Assembly: GCF_000485595.1 (NCBI RefSeq)
Contig: NW_014579980.1
Coordinates: 1 to 22,794, forward strand
Direction of reading: 5' to 3'
Length of the DNA stretch: 22,794 bases
From: Priapulus caudatus
Lineage: Eukaryota; Priapulida; Priapulimorpha; Priapulimorphida; Priapulidae
The notes below the pieces were generated by a model. It did not search any database. It had not been told where the DNA came from and worked only from the letters and a program-made list of their open reading frames with translations. Position 1 is the stretch's first letter; each line of letters starts with the position of its first letter. A program made the translations under genes and the position numbers. Below are positions 9,056 through 18,959 of this stretch, piece after piece.

Positions 9056-9720
9056 GTAGACTATACGTGGCGCTTTGCACGAACGGTGGAGTCGCGGGGA
9101 GATTCATGATTCATCAAGCTGCGTTACGCAAAATATTTTCGCGTAAATCTTGTGTACGCCATCGACGCTTTGCTTAGTTGCGACTTCATCAACACAGCTA
9201 TTTAGTAAATTTTTCGTATGAATCTACGCCCTGCGACTCCACCCGTCAGTTGATCGAAGTCTCTCTGCGCACGTTTACAAGCGGGCGTTTCTCGGTCATG
9301 ATCGTGATCACGTTGCCGACAGTGTCGGCGTTATCAATGCTAACAATTTACGTAAACCTTTGCGTAACTTTACGACGAACGAGCTGGGACGGACCAGGGG
9401 TCCCGGACCCCCCGCTCGCCCTTGTATAGTCGGCGACACCGGACATCAGGAAAAACGTTCCCAGGTGTTTCCGCACCTCACCCGCGCCAGCATCGCCAAT
9501 TCTGGAGTATTTTAGGTTGAGAGAATAACTAATAATATGTGATATATGTGCACGCATTAACTAATTTCTCAACCTTGAGAAAAGTAGGGAAGAGATAAAT
9601 ACACTCTCCACCACCCCTCACTAGACAACCAACAGGGCCGGCCCGCCTCTTCTCTGGACGGCCTTTTTTTTGTCATAGCTTGCGCATCTGTTATTCGTTA
9701 TAATGCGAGTTCGTAGTTAG
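9056..9720. other. Unassigned DNA downstream of hAT-like fragment
   Basis: Mixed-composition DNA without a supportable gene. It includes a small imperfect palindrome, ttacgcaaaatattttcgcg (9124 onward), and a second short GC-rich block 'ggggtcccggaccccccgc' (about 9398-9416) of the same style as the hAT-like fragments. Frames of 69-83 codons (9178-9429 +, 9348-9557 -) have no recognisable features. Confidence 0.45.
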
Positions 9721-9724
9721 CCGG

Positions 9725-9960
9725 TGTACGTGCACACGCCGCGTGGCGCACTTGTACGTGCACACGAACGCACTTGTTACGTGGCACCAAGCACGCACGT
9801 GTTACGATACACACGCACGCACGCACGCCCGGGTACGTACGCGAGCCACGCACGTGTACGTGGCACACGCTACATGCACGGGTACGTTGCACATACACGC
9901 CTACGCCACGCACGTGTACGTGACACACGCCACGCACGCACGCACCCGCGTTACGTGCGC
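9725..9960. repeat. Degenerate ACGC/ACGTG-rich alternating tract
   Basis: Low-complexity alternating purine/pyrimidine DNA built from ACAC, ACGC and ACGTG words, with the phrase 'gccacgcacgtgtacgtg' appearing twice (about 9844 and 9905). It carries many CACGTG/TACGTG cores. Frames on both strands are artefacts of repeat composition. Confidence 0.75.
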
Positions 9961-10204
9961 TGCTCGTTCATCGAGTGTTGAACACAATCATACAAACGAA
10001 AATGAGGCAACTAATTCACATCCCCCAGCACGTCCTGTTGACAGCTAGAGCCATATGCTTTTACATACAAAAAGAGGCCGTCCAGATTGGTTGATATGGT
10101 ATGTGTCGCAGCAGCATGTGATTGGTTTATGCTACGGCATGCCCTCAACAGCCAGCAGCTACAAGTGGCATAGTGGATTTACACTGGTAATTCTATCAAC
10201 ACTT

Positions 10205-11166
10205 NNNNNNNNNNNNNNNNNNNNNNNNNNNNNNNNNNNNNNNNNNNNNNNNNNNNNNNNNNNNNNNNNNNNNNNNNNNNNNNNNNNNNNNNNNNNNNNN
10301 NNNNNNNNNNNNNNNNNNNNNNNNNNNNNNNNNNNNNNNNNNNNNNNNNNNNNNNNNNNNNNNNNNNNNNNNNNNNNNNNNNNNNNNNNNNNNNNNNNNN
10401 NNNNNNNNNNNNNNNNNNNNNNNNNNNNNNNNNNNNNNNNNNNNNNNNNNNNNNNNNNNNNNNNNNNNNNNNNNNNNNNNNNNNNNNNNNNNNNNNNNNN
10501 NNNNNNNNNNNNNNNNNNNNNNNNNNNNNNNNNNNNNNNNNNNNNNNNNNNNNNNNNNNNNNNNNNNNNNNNNNNNNNNNNNNNNNNNNNNNNNNNNNNN
10601 NNNNNNNNNNNNNNNNNNNNNNNNNNNNNNNNNNNNNNNNNNNNNNNNNNNNNNNNNNNNNNNNNNNNNNNNNNNNNNNNNNNNNNNNNNNNNNNNNNNN
10701 NNNNNNNNNNNNNNNNNNNNNNNNNNNNNNNNNNNNNNNNNNNNNNNNNNNNNNNNNNNNNNNNNNNNNNNNNNNNNNNNNNNNNNNNNNNNNNNNNNNN
10801 NNNNNNNNNNNNNNNNNNNNNNNNNNNNNNNNNNNNNNNNNNNNNNNNNNNNNNNNNNNNNNNNNNNNNNNNNNNNNNNNNNNNNNNNNNNNNNNNNNNN
10901 NNNNNNNNNNNNNNNNNNNNNNNNNNNNNNNNNNNNNNNNNNNNNNNNNNNNNNNNNNNNNNNNNNNNNNNNNNNNNNNNNNNNNNNNNNNNNNNNNNNN
11001 NNNNNNNNNNNNNNNNNNNNNNNNNNNNNNNNNNNNNNNNNNNNNNNNNNNNNNNNNNNNNNNNNNNNNNNNNNNNNNNNNNNNNNNNNNNNNNNNNNNN
11101 NNNNNNNNNNNNNNNNNNNNNNNNNNNNNNNNNNNNNNNNNNNNNNNNNNNNNNNNNNNNNNNNNN
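10205..11166. other. Assembly gap (run of N)
   Basis: 962 unresolved bases. The gap directly abuts the 5' edge of aminotransferase relic 2, so that copy's true start and upstream flank are unknown. Predicted frames that traverse the gap are meaningless. Confidence 0.99.
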
Positions 11167-12135
11167 TTCTCTCCTCCCGACTACATGAAGCAGGCGCTCT
11201 CTGACACAGTACTCAGCGATGACGCGATGCTGCACCAGTACGCACCGTACTTCGGGCACGCGCGCCTCGTGCGAGCGATAGCGACGATGTACTCGCCGTT
11301 ACACGGCCGACGACTGAACGCCGACAACATCACGGTCACGTGCGGAGCGTTCTGTGCTCTGTCCGCCTGCATCACGGCGTGTGAGGATCCTGGCGACGAG
11401 GTTCTCGTCGTAGAGCCGTACTACGATGAGATGACGCACATGGCAGGAGGCACGCCCATCTTCGTACCGATGCGGCCGCAGAAACAGCAGCAGCAGCAGG
11501 GAGGTGAGACGGCAACGACGAGCGGAGACTGGAAGATCGATGCGGATGAGCTGGAGCGATGCTGCGGCCCGAAGACGAAGATGCTGATCCTGAACTCGCC
11601 CAACAACCACGTCGGCAAGGTGTTCGACGGAGACGAACTACGCATGCTCGCCGACGTCGCGCGCCGACGCGACCTCGTCGTCGTCTCGGACGAGGTCTAC
11701 GAGTGGTTGACATTCGACACGCGCAGCCACGTTCGCGTCGCCGGACATGTGGCAACGCACGCTCAACATCAGCAGCAGCGGCAAGATGTTCAGCGGGACG
11801 GGGTGGAGGACGGGGGGCTGGGTCATCGCCTCCAACACCTTCACGGGTCCTGTCAGGTCGGTGCTTGGAACCTCTATTGGTATCGTTCACACTCCAGCTC
11901 AGGAAGCGATTGCTATTGGGTTGGAGCGAGAGCTGACGAGGTTGAATAGCTCCGATAGCTACCTCGGTAGCTTTACATCCTCGATGCAGCGTAAGCGGGA
12001 CTTGCTCGTAAAGCATCTCGAGGAGGCTGGGATCCCGTCGGTTGTACCCGAAGGCGGTTACTTCATCATTGCCGATTTCTCCAACGTTGACGAGCGCAGC
12101 GGGGAAGTGGAATCGGCGGACGGAGAAGCCAGAGA
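11167..12135 (+). pseudogene. KYAT-like: Kynurenine--oxoglutarate transaminase (KYAT1/KYAT3-like) relic 2, frameshifted and 3'-truncated
   Basis: From the gap edge the frame reads FSPPDYMKQAL..., matching the region of the family around FPPPDF. It continues without introns through YFGHARLV, DNITVTCGAF, GDEVLVVEPYYD and MAGGTPIFVP, then a Gln run (QKQQQQQGG), NSPNNHVGKVF and SDEVYEW. Relative to relic 1 an 8-bp deletion between 11742 and 11743 shifts the frame. The protein resumes in another frame from 11747 (MWQRTL..., Schiff-base Lys codon 11783-11785, EGGYFIIADF). A 3-bp GGG insertion adds one Gly in RTGGW. Homology to relic 1 stops at 12135, removing the last ~60 residues, and A-rich DNA follows. 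The frameshift, the lost C-terminus and changes at conserved sites (SGTGW for SATGW, an apparent 3-residue deletion after EPYYD) indicate a pseudogene. Lack of introns over ~970 bp, where vertebrate orthologues have many, suggests a retrocopy, unless the source gene itself is intronless. Confidence 0.85.
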
Positions 12136-12170
12136 ATCAATCAAAAAAACAAAAACAAAAAAAAAGACTT
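12136..12170 (+). other. A-rich stretch at the 3' break of relic 2
   Basis: Immediately after homology to relic 1 ends, the + strand runs as A tracts interrupted by single C/T/G (aaaaaaacaaaaacaaaaaa). It could be the decayed poly(A) of a prematurely terminated or internally primed retrocopy, or simply an A-rich junction. No GT splice donor is present at the break. Confidence 0.4.
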
Positions 12171-12660
12171 GAGAAAACAATAATACCAAATTATTTCATC
12201 ATCAAACATTTCCAGTAGACGTTAGCGGTATTATGCTATATAGATATTAAATATAACAGAATATAAATGTACAAACGAAGCTAAACTCTGTGACAAGAAC
12301 ACATCGTCTTCCATCCATGAATGCCATCATTTCATGCTACTGGCATTCCTTGAATCAATCGACGCTTTGCCGTGCATTTCTTCGTCCAGAATACCAGTTA
12401 AACAGACCATTATACTGTATATTGCTGCGTGTTTGATGCAATATAGCCTCTAGTTTAACATGCATAGTTTAACAAAGTCTGCTACTCGTTTGGTAAAAAC
12501 GATCAACTTAAATTACACCGACAGTTAATTTACATACACCGACGAATTAAGCAGGGCCTTTCAAAAATGCCTTTAAGATTTTTAAATCGTCGCACGAATC
12601 ATCAAACTACAGCACTAATACTTAGACAGTAATACAGAGACTGAAGTCAAAAATTAATTA
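12171..12660. other. AT-rich intergenic DNA
   Basis: No gene, RNA or repeat is recognised. Confidence 0.5.
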
Positions 12661-12674
12661 TAAAATAGGCAGTC

Positions 12675-12725
12675 AGAGCGAGAGAGAGAGACAGGGAAGT
12701 GGGGAGTCAAAGAGAGAGAGAAGGA
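12675..12725. repeat. GA-rich microsatellite
   Basis: Two GAGAGAGAG clusters lie around 12682-12691 and 12710-12721, separated by purine-rich DNA. Confidence 0.7.
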
Positions 12726-12784
12726 AAGGCGAATTATGTAAACAAACCAGTTAAAAAACTAAATTCTACATAATTTGGCATTAT

Positions 12785-12930
12785 TAACCCCTGATGATAT
12801 ATACATTCAGGTATAGCGGGGCCTTCTGGGTAACGGTCCATACCTGGGATATATTATTATTTATTATTGTGGTTATGATTATTAATATTATTTTATTATT
12901 ATTATTATTATCATTATATACTTGTAAATA
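12785..12930 (+). repeat. (TTA)n tract with possible retroelement tail
   Basis: A short unique block (gcggggccttctgggtaacg) is followed by TTATTA-type repeats at about 12852-12913. A unique 3' block plus a simple (ATT)n tail resembles SINE/LINE ends. There is no A/B box or reverse-transcriptase evidence. Confidence 0.35.
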
Positions 12931-13260
12931 GTAGTACTTATAAATATAGCGTATAAGCTTGTTATGACAATATTAAAGATCTGTTGCTCCTCTGCTCTGT
13001 TCGCTCTTCTCTTCTGCTTCCTCTCTCGCTCCTCTTGCTATAATTAAGTCAGTCTGTCTGTTGTCCTCCTTCTGTCTGTCTCGGTCCGCTCATCTCGTGA
13101 TTTCACTCGCCTATTTTTTTGTCTTTCTCACTTCCATCTCTATCGCCCCACCTGCGTTCCGTACTCTGCTTTAACCTGTCTTCGCGTTGTTCTATTTGGT
13201 GATCGCTCTTGGTTCACGCTCTTGTGGTGGATTATTCTTATCATTCTACTAATAACACAG
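12931..13260. other. Pyrimidine-rich intergenic DNA
   Basis: CT-rich sequence (12985-13180, with CTCTTCT, CTGTCTGTC and similar words) contains no supportable gene. Confidence 0.5.
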
Positions 13261-13277
13261 ATAGTTGGAGACAATCG

Positions 13278-13345
13278 CAGGGGCGGCGGGGCCACAGGGG
13301 GGGGGGGGCAGGGGGCCGCGTCGCCCTAGCCGCACGATAATCGGG
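13278..13345 (+). mobile_element. GC-rich hAT-like terminus with G12 run
   Basis: Begins 'caggggcggcggggcc', similar to the 8859 terminus, followed by a run of 12 G (13297-13308) and GC-rich DNA, then passes into a CA array. Only one end is seen. The G-runs could form a quadruplex. Confidence 0.35.
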
Positions 13346-13359
13346 GGCGCGACCAGACG

Positions 13360-13905
13360 CGGACCAAACACACACAGGCACAACACACAACTCCCACACA
13401 GCACAACAACACACACACACAAGTCACGACACACAGACATACACACACCAAAAAAACAAACACACATACAACACACCACCACCACACAATCACGCAGCAC
13501 ACAACACAAATACACCAGGCTGAAAGAGGGAACAACACAGATGAAACAACAGACACACGACACAAGGAAAGGATAGCAGCACACACGGCAATACAACACC
13601 CACACAACACACACCACTAGGCCACACAGTGCACGCATACGACACACGGGCAAGGCGTGCGAGCGCACACACACATCACACATCACACACGCACACGCAG
13701 CAACACTCACTAAATGCGCCTGAGGGACCGCCAGCCACGCAACAAGCACGCCACCACACCACACACAGCACACAATGGAACCACCGCAACAACACACGCA
13801 TACCCACGGGGCACACACAGCCATCACACACACACCACCGACACCACACACACACAGCACACACCAACACACACACGAATGCAGTCAAGGAGCACTTCCA
13901 CTACA
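13360..13905. repeat. Degenerate CA-rich array
   Basis: CACACA/ACACAA-rich low-complexity DNA on the + strand. It supports long frames on both strands (His/Thr-rich on +, Cys/Val-rich on -, up to ~207 codons) that are compositional artefacts with no start context or domain. Confidence 0.85.
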
Positions 13906-14422
13906 CAACACTGATCAAGCACCAGCACGGGCTGCGAAGCTAATACCTTGCAGAACCACCACCACTAGCAGACAAGACAGAAAATACTATGTGTTGTGTA
14001 TTTTGATGTTTATATATATGAAAAGACTAAATATATTATATATATATAGTGAAGAGTAACATAATGGAGGAGTACATAATCTCCCTTTAGGTACTCTTGA
14101 TATGTGCTCTTTATAATATAATATGTAGCTGTTTATGTACACGGGGTGTTCGTGGGTGACTTTTCATTTATTATATATAATACTAACTAATATATATAAA
14201 TATAATATATAGTATAGTATTATGGCAAGATGTTTGAGAGTCTACTTACTAATGGTGGTTTCGCGAAATTATGCGATTGAGTGAGAGGTGGAGGGCGGCG
14301 GGGGGTGAGACGGCAGGTGGATGCGGCATGCGAGGAGCCCTGAAAGGACGGACGGGCCGCTGTGAAAGTTTAAGTAAGGTTTTAACAGACGCCTACTATT
14401 CTCATACTGTAGCATGCACAGA
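13906..14422. other. Intergenic DNA, TA-rich then GC-mixed
   Basis: TA-rich DNA (14010-14050, 14165-14220) flanks a 33-nt motif (14070-14102) related to the hairpin at 21288-21324. A G-rich patch (ggaggg/cggcgggggg) lies at 14290-14310. No gene is seen. Confidence 0.45.
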
Positions 14423-14870
14423 CACTTGAAGCGTTTTCATCTGTAAACACACGCGCCGCCATTGCGCGCAGACGAGCTGACATCTAAATAAGATATAATA
14501 TAAATATATAGTTATGTATAGTACATCTTACTGTTCTATATATTTGTATCTATTATGTATTAGTATAATTCGTGCTATGTATTTATGGTATTTTGTATTG
14601 GGTATATATATACTATATGTTCTATATATTTATGTATATATTTATGTCTATATATTTATGTATCTATTTATGTATATATATATTTGTCTATATATTTATG
14701 TATATTTATGTATATATATGTATATATATATATATTATACTATATTCATATATATTGTATGTATCTATTTATTAATATATATAATAAAAAAAAAAAACCC
14801 CTAATATGTTTTATTGTGTCAGTGTGGCGCGCATGGCGCGGCGTATGTTACAGTTGAAACGCTTCAAGTG
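14423..14870. mobile_element. Foldback element with TA-rich centre
   Basis: Left arm 14423-14482 (cacttgaagcg...cgcgcc...gcgcgc) and right arm about 14815-14870 (gcgcgc...cgcgg...cgcttcaagtg) are imperfect reverse complements over roughly 50-60 bp with small indels. They enclose ~330 bp of TATATTTATGTA-type DNA ending in an A12 run. This looks like a MITE or foldback whose interior has been replaced or expanded by simple repeats. No target-site duplication is obvious. Frames inside (Tyr/Ile-rich) are artefacts. Confidence 0.6.
14510..14800. repeat. TATATTTATGTA-type AT-rich tandem tract
   Basis: Irregular tandem repetition of TATATATTTATG/TATC words on the + strand, ending with poly(A) at about 14786-14797. 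It forms the centre of the surrounding foldback. Confidence 0.75.
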
Positions 14871-14959
14871 GCCGGTGGTAGCTATGTAAAGGTTAAGCGG
14901 AATTGTAGAATTAGATAATAGGCGCGGTTACAAACTGGCGCGAAATAAGCGGGATGTAA

Positions 14960-15355
14960 ATGCCGGTTATTTGCATGCGCGATCGGAAATACCAGAGATT
15001 ATTACAAGGTGTTAACGCAATATACCCCTAATTAATCGCGAGTCAGACATCGCGCTCCAAAATCGGCACTTTTAAGTGCGATTATTTGGAATTCCGCGCC
15101 TTATTTGTGCGGTTGTGTGAAGTCTTCGCGCACTATCCCAGTATTTCTATGGCCATTCATCAACCGAGTGAGCAGTGAGACCTGCGCAGTGAACGTCATA
15201 CATTCGGCAGTGGAGCAGTGCGCAGTTTCGGATTAATTAGAGATTATACCCTCTGACGAACTTGCGCGAATTATTACGCTGTGGAACAACGACAAATTAT
15301 GTCGGTATTTCCATCGCGATTTAGCATCGGTTTATTTCTCGAAACGTAAGTAAAG
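14960..15355 (+). promoter_or_regulatory. Possible promoter / first-exon-like region (weak)
   Basis: This is non-repetitive, CpG-containing DNA between simple repeats. It holds a perfect octamer ATTTGCAT (about 14969) overlapping TGCATGCGC, several TGCGCA words near 15185-15225, and a consensus-like splice donor aac|gtaagta at about 15347. These could mark a promoter plus noncoding first exon of a gene lying to the right. No coding sequence supports it, and such motifs occur by chance, so confidence is low. Confidence 0.2.
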
Positions 15356-15486
15356 AACGGCCCTATTTGTTTAAGAAGTATTGTTGGTTCGACAGAAATT
15401 CACAGATGTGAGAAAGCGTTCGTTAAGATACTGTTGCTAAGCTTGCTAACATAAATTAATACTCGCCATTTATATAATTAATCACC

Positions 15487-15810
15487 GTGTGTGCGTGTGT
15501 GTTCGTGTTCGTTGTTATGATTCGGTATGCGCGTATGCGATGTATGTTGCGTGTATAGCGTGTATGGTGCGGTATGCGTGTATACGTTCTAATCGTGGTG
15601 TGGTGTGTGTGTTGTGTGTGTGGTGTGTGTGTGTGTGTAACGTGTCGTGTGTGTGCGTGTGCGTGTGCGTGTGCCGTCGGTGCGTGTGCGTGTGCGTGTG
15701 CGATGTGCGTGTGCGTGTGCGTGTGCGTGTGCGTTGTCTGGTGTGTGTGTGTGTGTGTGTGTGTGTCCGTGCTCGTGTCTGTCCAACCTACCACATCTGT
15801 ATGCGTGTGT
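15487..15810. repeat. GT-rich (GT)n/(GTGC)n array
   Basis: The + strand is GTGT and GTGTGC repeats with a pure GT run at about 15739-15766. Frames on both strands are artefacts (Cys/Val-rich on +, His/Thr-rich on -). The array has the opposite strand bias to the CA arrays at 150-530, 13360-13905 and 20790-22460. Confidence 0.85.
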
Positions 15811-15859
15811 GTGCGTCTGGTTTAGTTCGTGTCGTATTCCCTTGTGCGTGTGTTTCAGT

Positions 15860-16235
15860 CCTCGTCGTACATTAACTGCGATAAATATAATAACGAATAC
15901 TGAACAGTTTCTTTCTGCTTTATACAAATGCAATTTGCTCGATTAATCAGTTTGGTATTAGTTTGCGTGCTACTTAGCAAGTGATGTCGTCATGACCTTG
16001 TTTGCAAGAGAAGTTGTTGCATATACAGTGAACAAATTACGATTTAGTGTTAGATTTTGTTTTACAGCGACGAAATAGTTATTAAAACTAGATATACAAA
16101 ATGATAATATAAAAATAATACAAGATAATACGGGAATACATCACTATACAGTAGCAGTGAATAATTCGTACTATTACTATGTTACATTAGCGTTATGATG
16201 CGTTCGGATGCTGAAGTCGAGTTGCGATAACAGCT
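15860..16235. other. AT-rich intergenic DNA
   Basis: Nothing recognisable. Confidence 0.5.
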
Positions 16236-16239
16236 TTTA

Positions 16240-16342
16240 TGTGTGTGCGAGTGTGTGTGCGTGCGTGCGCGAGTGTGTGTGCGTGCGTGCGCGGGTGTGT
16301 GTGAGTGTGTGCGCGTGTGTGAGTGCGGGTGTGCGCGTGTGA
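16240..16342. repeat. GT/GC alternating array
   Basis: Repeats of GTGTGTGCGTGCGTGCGCG type. A ~36-bp phrase (gcgagtgtgtgtgcgtgcgt) occurs twice. Confidence 0.85.
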
Positions 16343-16655
16343 TTTTTAATTATAGTTCTCATTCCTCGTCCCCACACGGTTTGTCCGACGCCATTATTAA
16401 TTGCTGTATATTATCCATTGTATGTTATATTGTATATTGTAGCTATTATATATATACCTATTTTATATTATGAATTGCCTTATATTATCTATGCGAATCA
16501 GTGTTTCGGGGATTATATTATGCCCCAGATCTGCCATCCATTTTAAGATATGTCTGTGCTAAACTAGCAACGATAACTATCAATATTTAACGGCCTATGC
16601 TATACGGGATCGTCTTAGCACTAAATGAAGTATTCACTAAGGAATTGTATGTTGA

Positions 16656-16679
16656 TGTGTGTGTGTGTGTGTGTGTGTG
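16656..16679. repeat. (GT)n microsatellite
   Basis: Pure GT run of about twelve units. Confidence 0.9.
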
Positions 16680-17640
16680 ATTCTAAAACGATCTAACATG
16701 GGAATCAATCGTAGGATACGAATACTGAGAAGCATAGATTAACAAAAAAAATATTGATGAGAAAATATTTTGCTTTTTAAATGAGGCAGTGCCTGTGTGG
16801 TGTCTCTCTACCAGTGTGCAATGATGGCACTTCGCAAATATGCTCAGAGCTCTTTAATCTCTAGCTTGTTTGCTTATATGGTGAGATGACATATTAAGTT
16901 ACGATGTTGTTAATGTTTTATCAAGAGACAGAGAAATTTTGTAGTTTGTTAGAAAACCAAGGGCTCGATGGATATTGTTTTATATGGGCCCGGATGGTCC
17001 AGTGTCTATATTCACACGCTACTGTGTGTAAATACTTTTCGTGCTTTATTCCTTAATTCTACTCAGAAACGTAGCTAATGTCTCTATTAACGTGTTCATA
17101 ACGCCTTCATGGCGAGAAAAACATTCACGAGTGGTTCTGGGCTAACGCAGGTCTTTAAACATGCAGAGCATGGGTTTCCCGACTTCAAAATTCGTACAAA
17201 ACGTATAAAACGCTGCACTTCTTGCCTACACAGAAATGCTAGACATATGCCTATAGATCTACAAATAAACTTAACACCTACCCTCCGCTTCTGTAATTAT
17301 GCTTAACGACCATGTAGATATTTTTCTTCCCAAATCATATCAATGTATTTTCATCATCGTCAGCATCATCATCATCACATCTGTCACCAGAACAATTGTC
17401 ATCATCCTTGAGCAGTATAGTCATTATCATACACACCCTTGTCACCCTGCATCTGCTGCATGACAATGTATAAATAGTTCATGTCATCCGTATCAATATT
17501 ATAATCTTATCATATCGTATATGCCCGCCTCCACAGCAGTAGTGTTCTGATACTAAGCTGTGTTGTTCCATGTTCTCCAAGTTCTGTCGGCACGGCGAAA
17601 TGAACGAGCGACTCGGGGGTGGGTGGGGCAGGGGAGAAGC
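16680..17640. other. Intergenic DNA with a small CATCAT tract
   Basis: No gene is recognised. A 65-codon frame at 17109-17306 has no domain. A (CAT)n-like stretch lies at about 17351-17376. Confidence 0.5.
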
Positions 17641-17644
17641 GATG

Positions 17645-17675
<31 letters not shown>
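17645..17675. repeat. (GA)n microsatellite
   Basis: GAGAGA run with one GC interruption. Confidence 0.9.
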
Positions 17676-17796
17676 GGTGGTCAATGTGGGCAGAGACGGT
17701 CTGTATCACACACGGATCACGTGATCCGGCACAGCGGAACGGACGAGCGAATATAGCCGTCACAAAATACTGCACTTGAGTTGCTGTGCAGATCGT

Positions 17797-17826
17797 GGGG
17801 AGGGGAGGGGAGGGGAAGGGAAAGGG
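17797..17826 (+). other. G-quadruplex motif
   Basis: Four consecutive GGGG runs separated by single A, followed by GGG runs (gggaaaggg). It satisfies the classical G4 pattern with one-base loops, which is among the most stable arrangements. No adjacent gene is known. Confidence 0.7.
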
Positions 17827-17829
17827 AGA

Positions 17830-18500
17830 GTCTGAAGATATCTTGCCGATGCCATGTGATGGGAGACAGGATGGTTAGTGGAGGTAGGCTAACAGTATTG
17901 TGAGCGATCTGTCTATAGTCATGCAGCCCGACCCGTAGCCTAAGCGAGTAGCTAGGCGAACTGTCATATTCATTGTTGTCATCACTGGAAATCCACCACA
18001 TATCAGCATCACCAATCAAAGCTGTTAATATTATCACTATCATAATTTTCATCGTCATTAGGAGGCTACGGTAAACGCTTTTACTGCCACGATGACATCA
18101 TAATCACTGTCATCATCATAATCGGTTTCAATATTATAAGTTTGATCGTCATTGTGAGTAGGTGAAATAGCACAATACAAATTGCTGGAAGCGAAAGGGA
18201 AGAACATTATTATCAGATTAATGGCCCTGTAAAACACCATTATAATAATATTTTGGGGCCTCATGCTCTGCTAAAGAGGCCAAAACTCATCGAATCGTAG
18301 GTAAATAAGATACTACGTAAGAGTAATATTCAAGAGTGTACACGCTGACGCACTGGTTACAACACGTGTGTGTACCCGTACAGAGTGTAAACCTAATCTA
18401 TTACACATGTTACTGTATCTACCCTGAGCAGGCTAAGCTTTATAACGACAATGTCAAAGCTGCCTCGAAGGATAAGATGAGGTATTATCAAATATTACAA
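17830..18500. other. Intergenic DNA
   Basis: No gene is recognised. CATCAT/TCATCATAATC-rich DNA lies at about 18040-18125. A 130-bp block at about 18395-18510 followed by ATT/AAAT repeats could be a retroelement end, but nothing diagnostic is visible. Confidence 0.45.
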
Positions 18501-18720
18501 ATAAATAAATATTATTATTATTACTGAATAAATAAATAAATAAATAAATATTATTATTATTACTAAATAAATAAATAAATGAATATTATTATTATTACCA
18601 AATAAATAAATAAATAAATAATAAAAAATAAACATGCAAATATGTAAATAAATAAATAAATAAATATGAAAAATAAATAAGTAAACAAACGAACGAACGA
18701 TACGATTGAGTGAGTGAATG
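18500..18720. repeat. AAAT/ATT compound microsatellite
   Basis: Alternating (AAAT)n and (ATT)n blocks form about three higher-order units of ~38 bp (ATTATTATTATTAC at about 18510, 18550 and 18585), followed by AAATAAAT and GAACGAACGA/TGAGTGAG. Confidence 0.85.
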
Positions 18721-18959
18721 AATTATTTGACTTTCACAGAAACATTAATTCTGTGATTATTATATCTCTTAGTGTTGAACTGAAATTCCAAGTGTAGGAT
18801 ATGAGGACTGTATGAGTGAGTATAGTTTTGTACGTGCGAGTGCGTATTGTGGCGTTGAGTTGCAAACGTATGTAACATAATATAATATCAGCCGCATATA
18901 CGTGACCTTGAGCGTACACGAGCGTTCCTCACGTGACGTGAACGCCAGGTGTGCGAGCG

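Noticed and set aside
10055-11259. 366-377-codon frames
   Set aside because: They consist almost entirely of translated N.
13249-13872. 207-codon minus-strand Cys/Val-rich frame
   Set aside because: It lies entirely in a CA-rich array and has no domain, signal structure or homologous copy. It is a compositional artefact.
15380-15400. ggttcgacagaa resembling a tRNA B box
   Set aside because: There is no matching A box, acceptor stem or cloverleaf around it.
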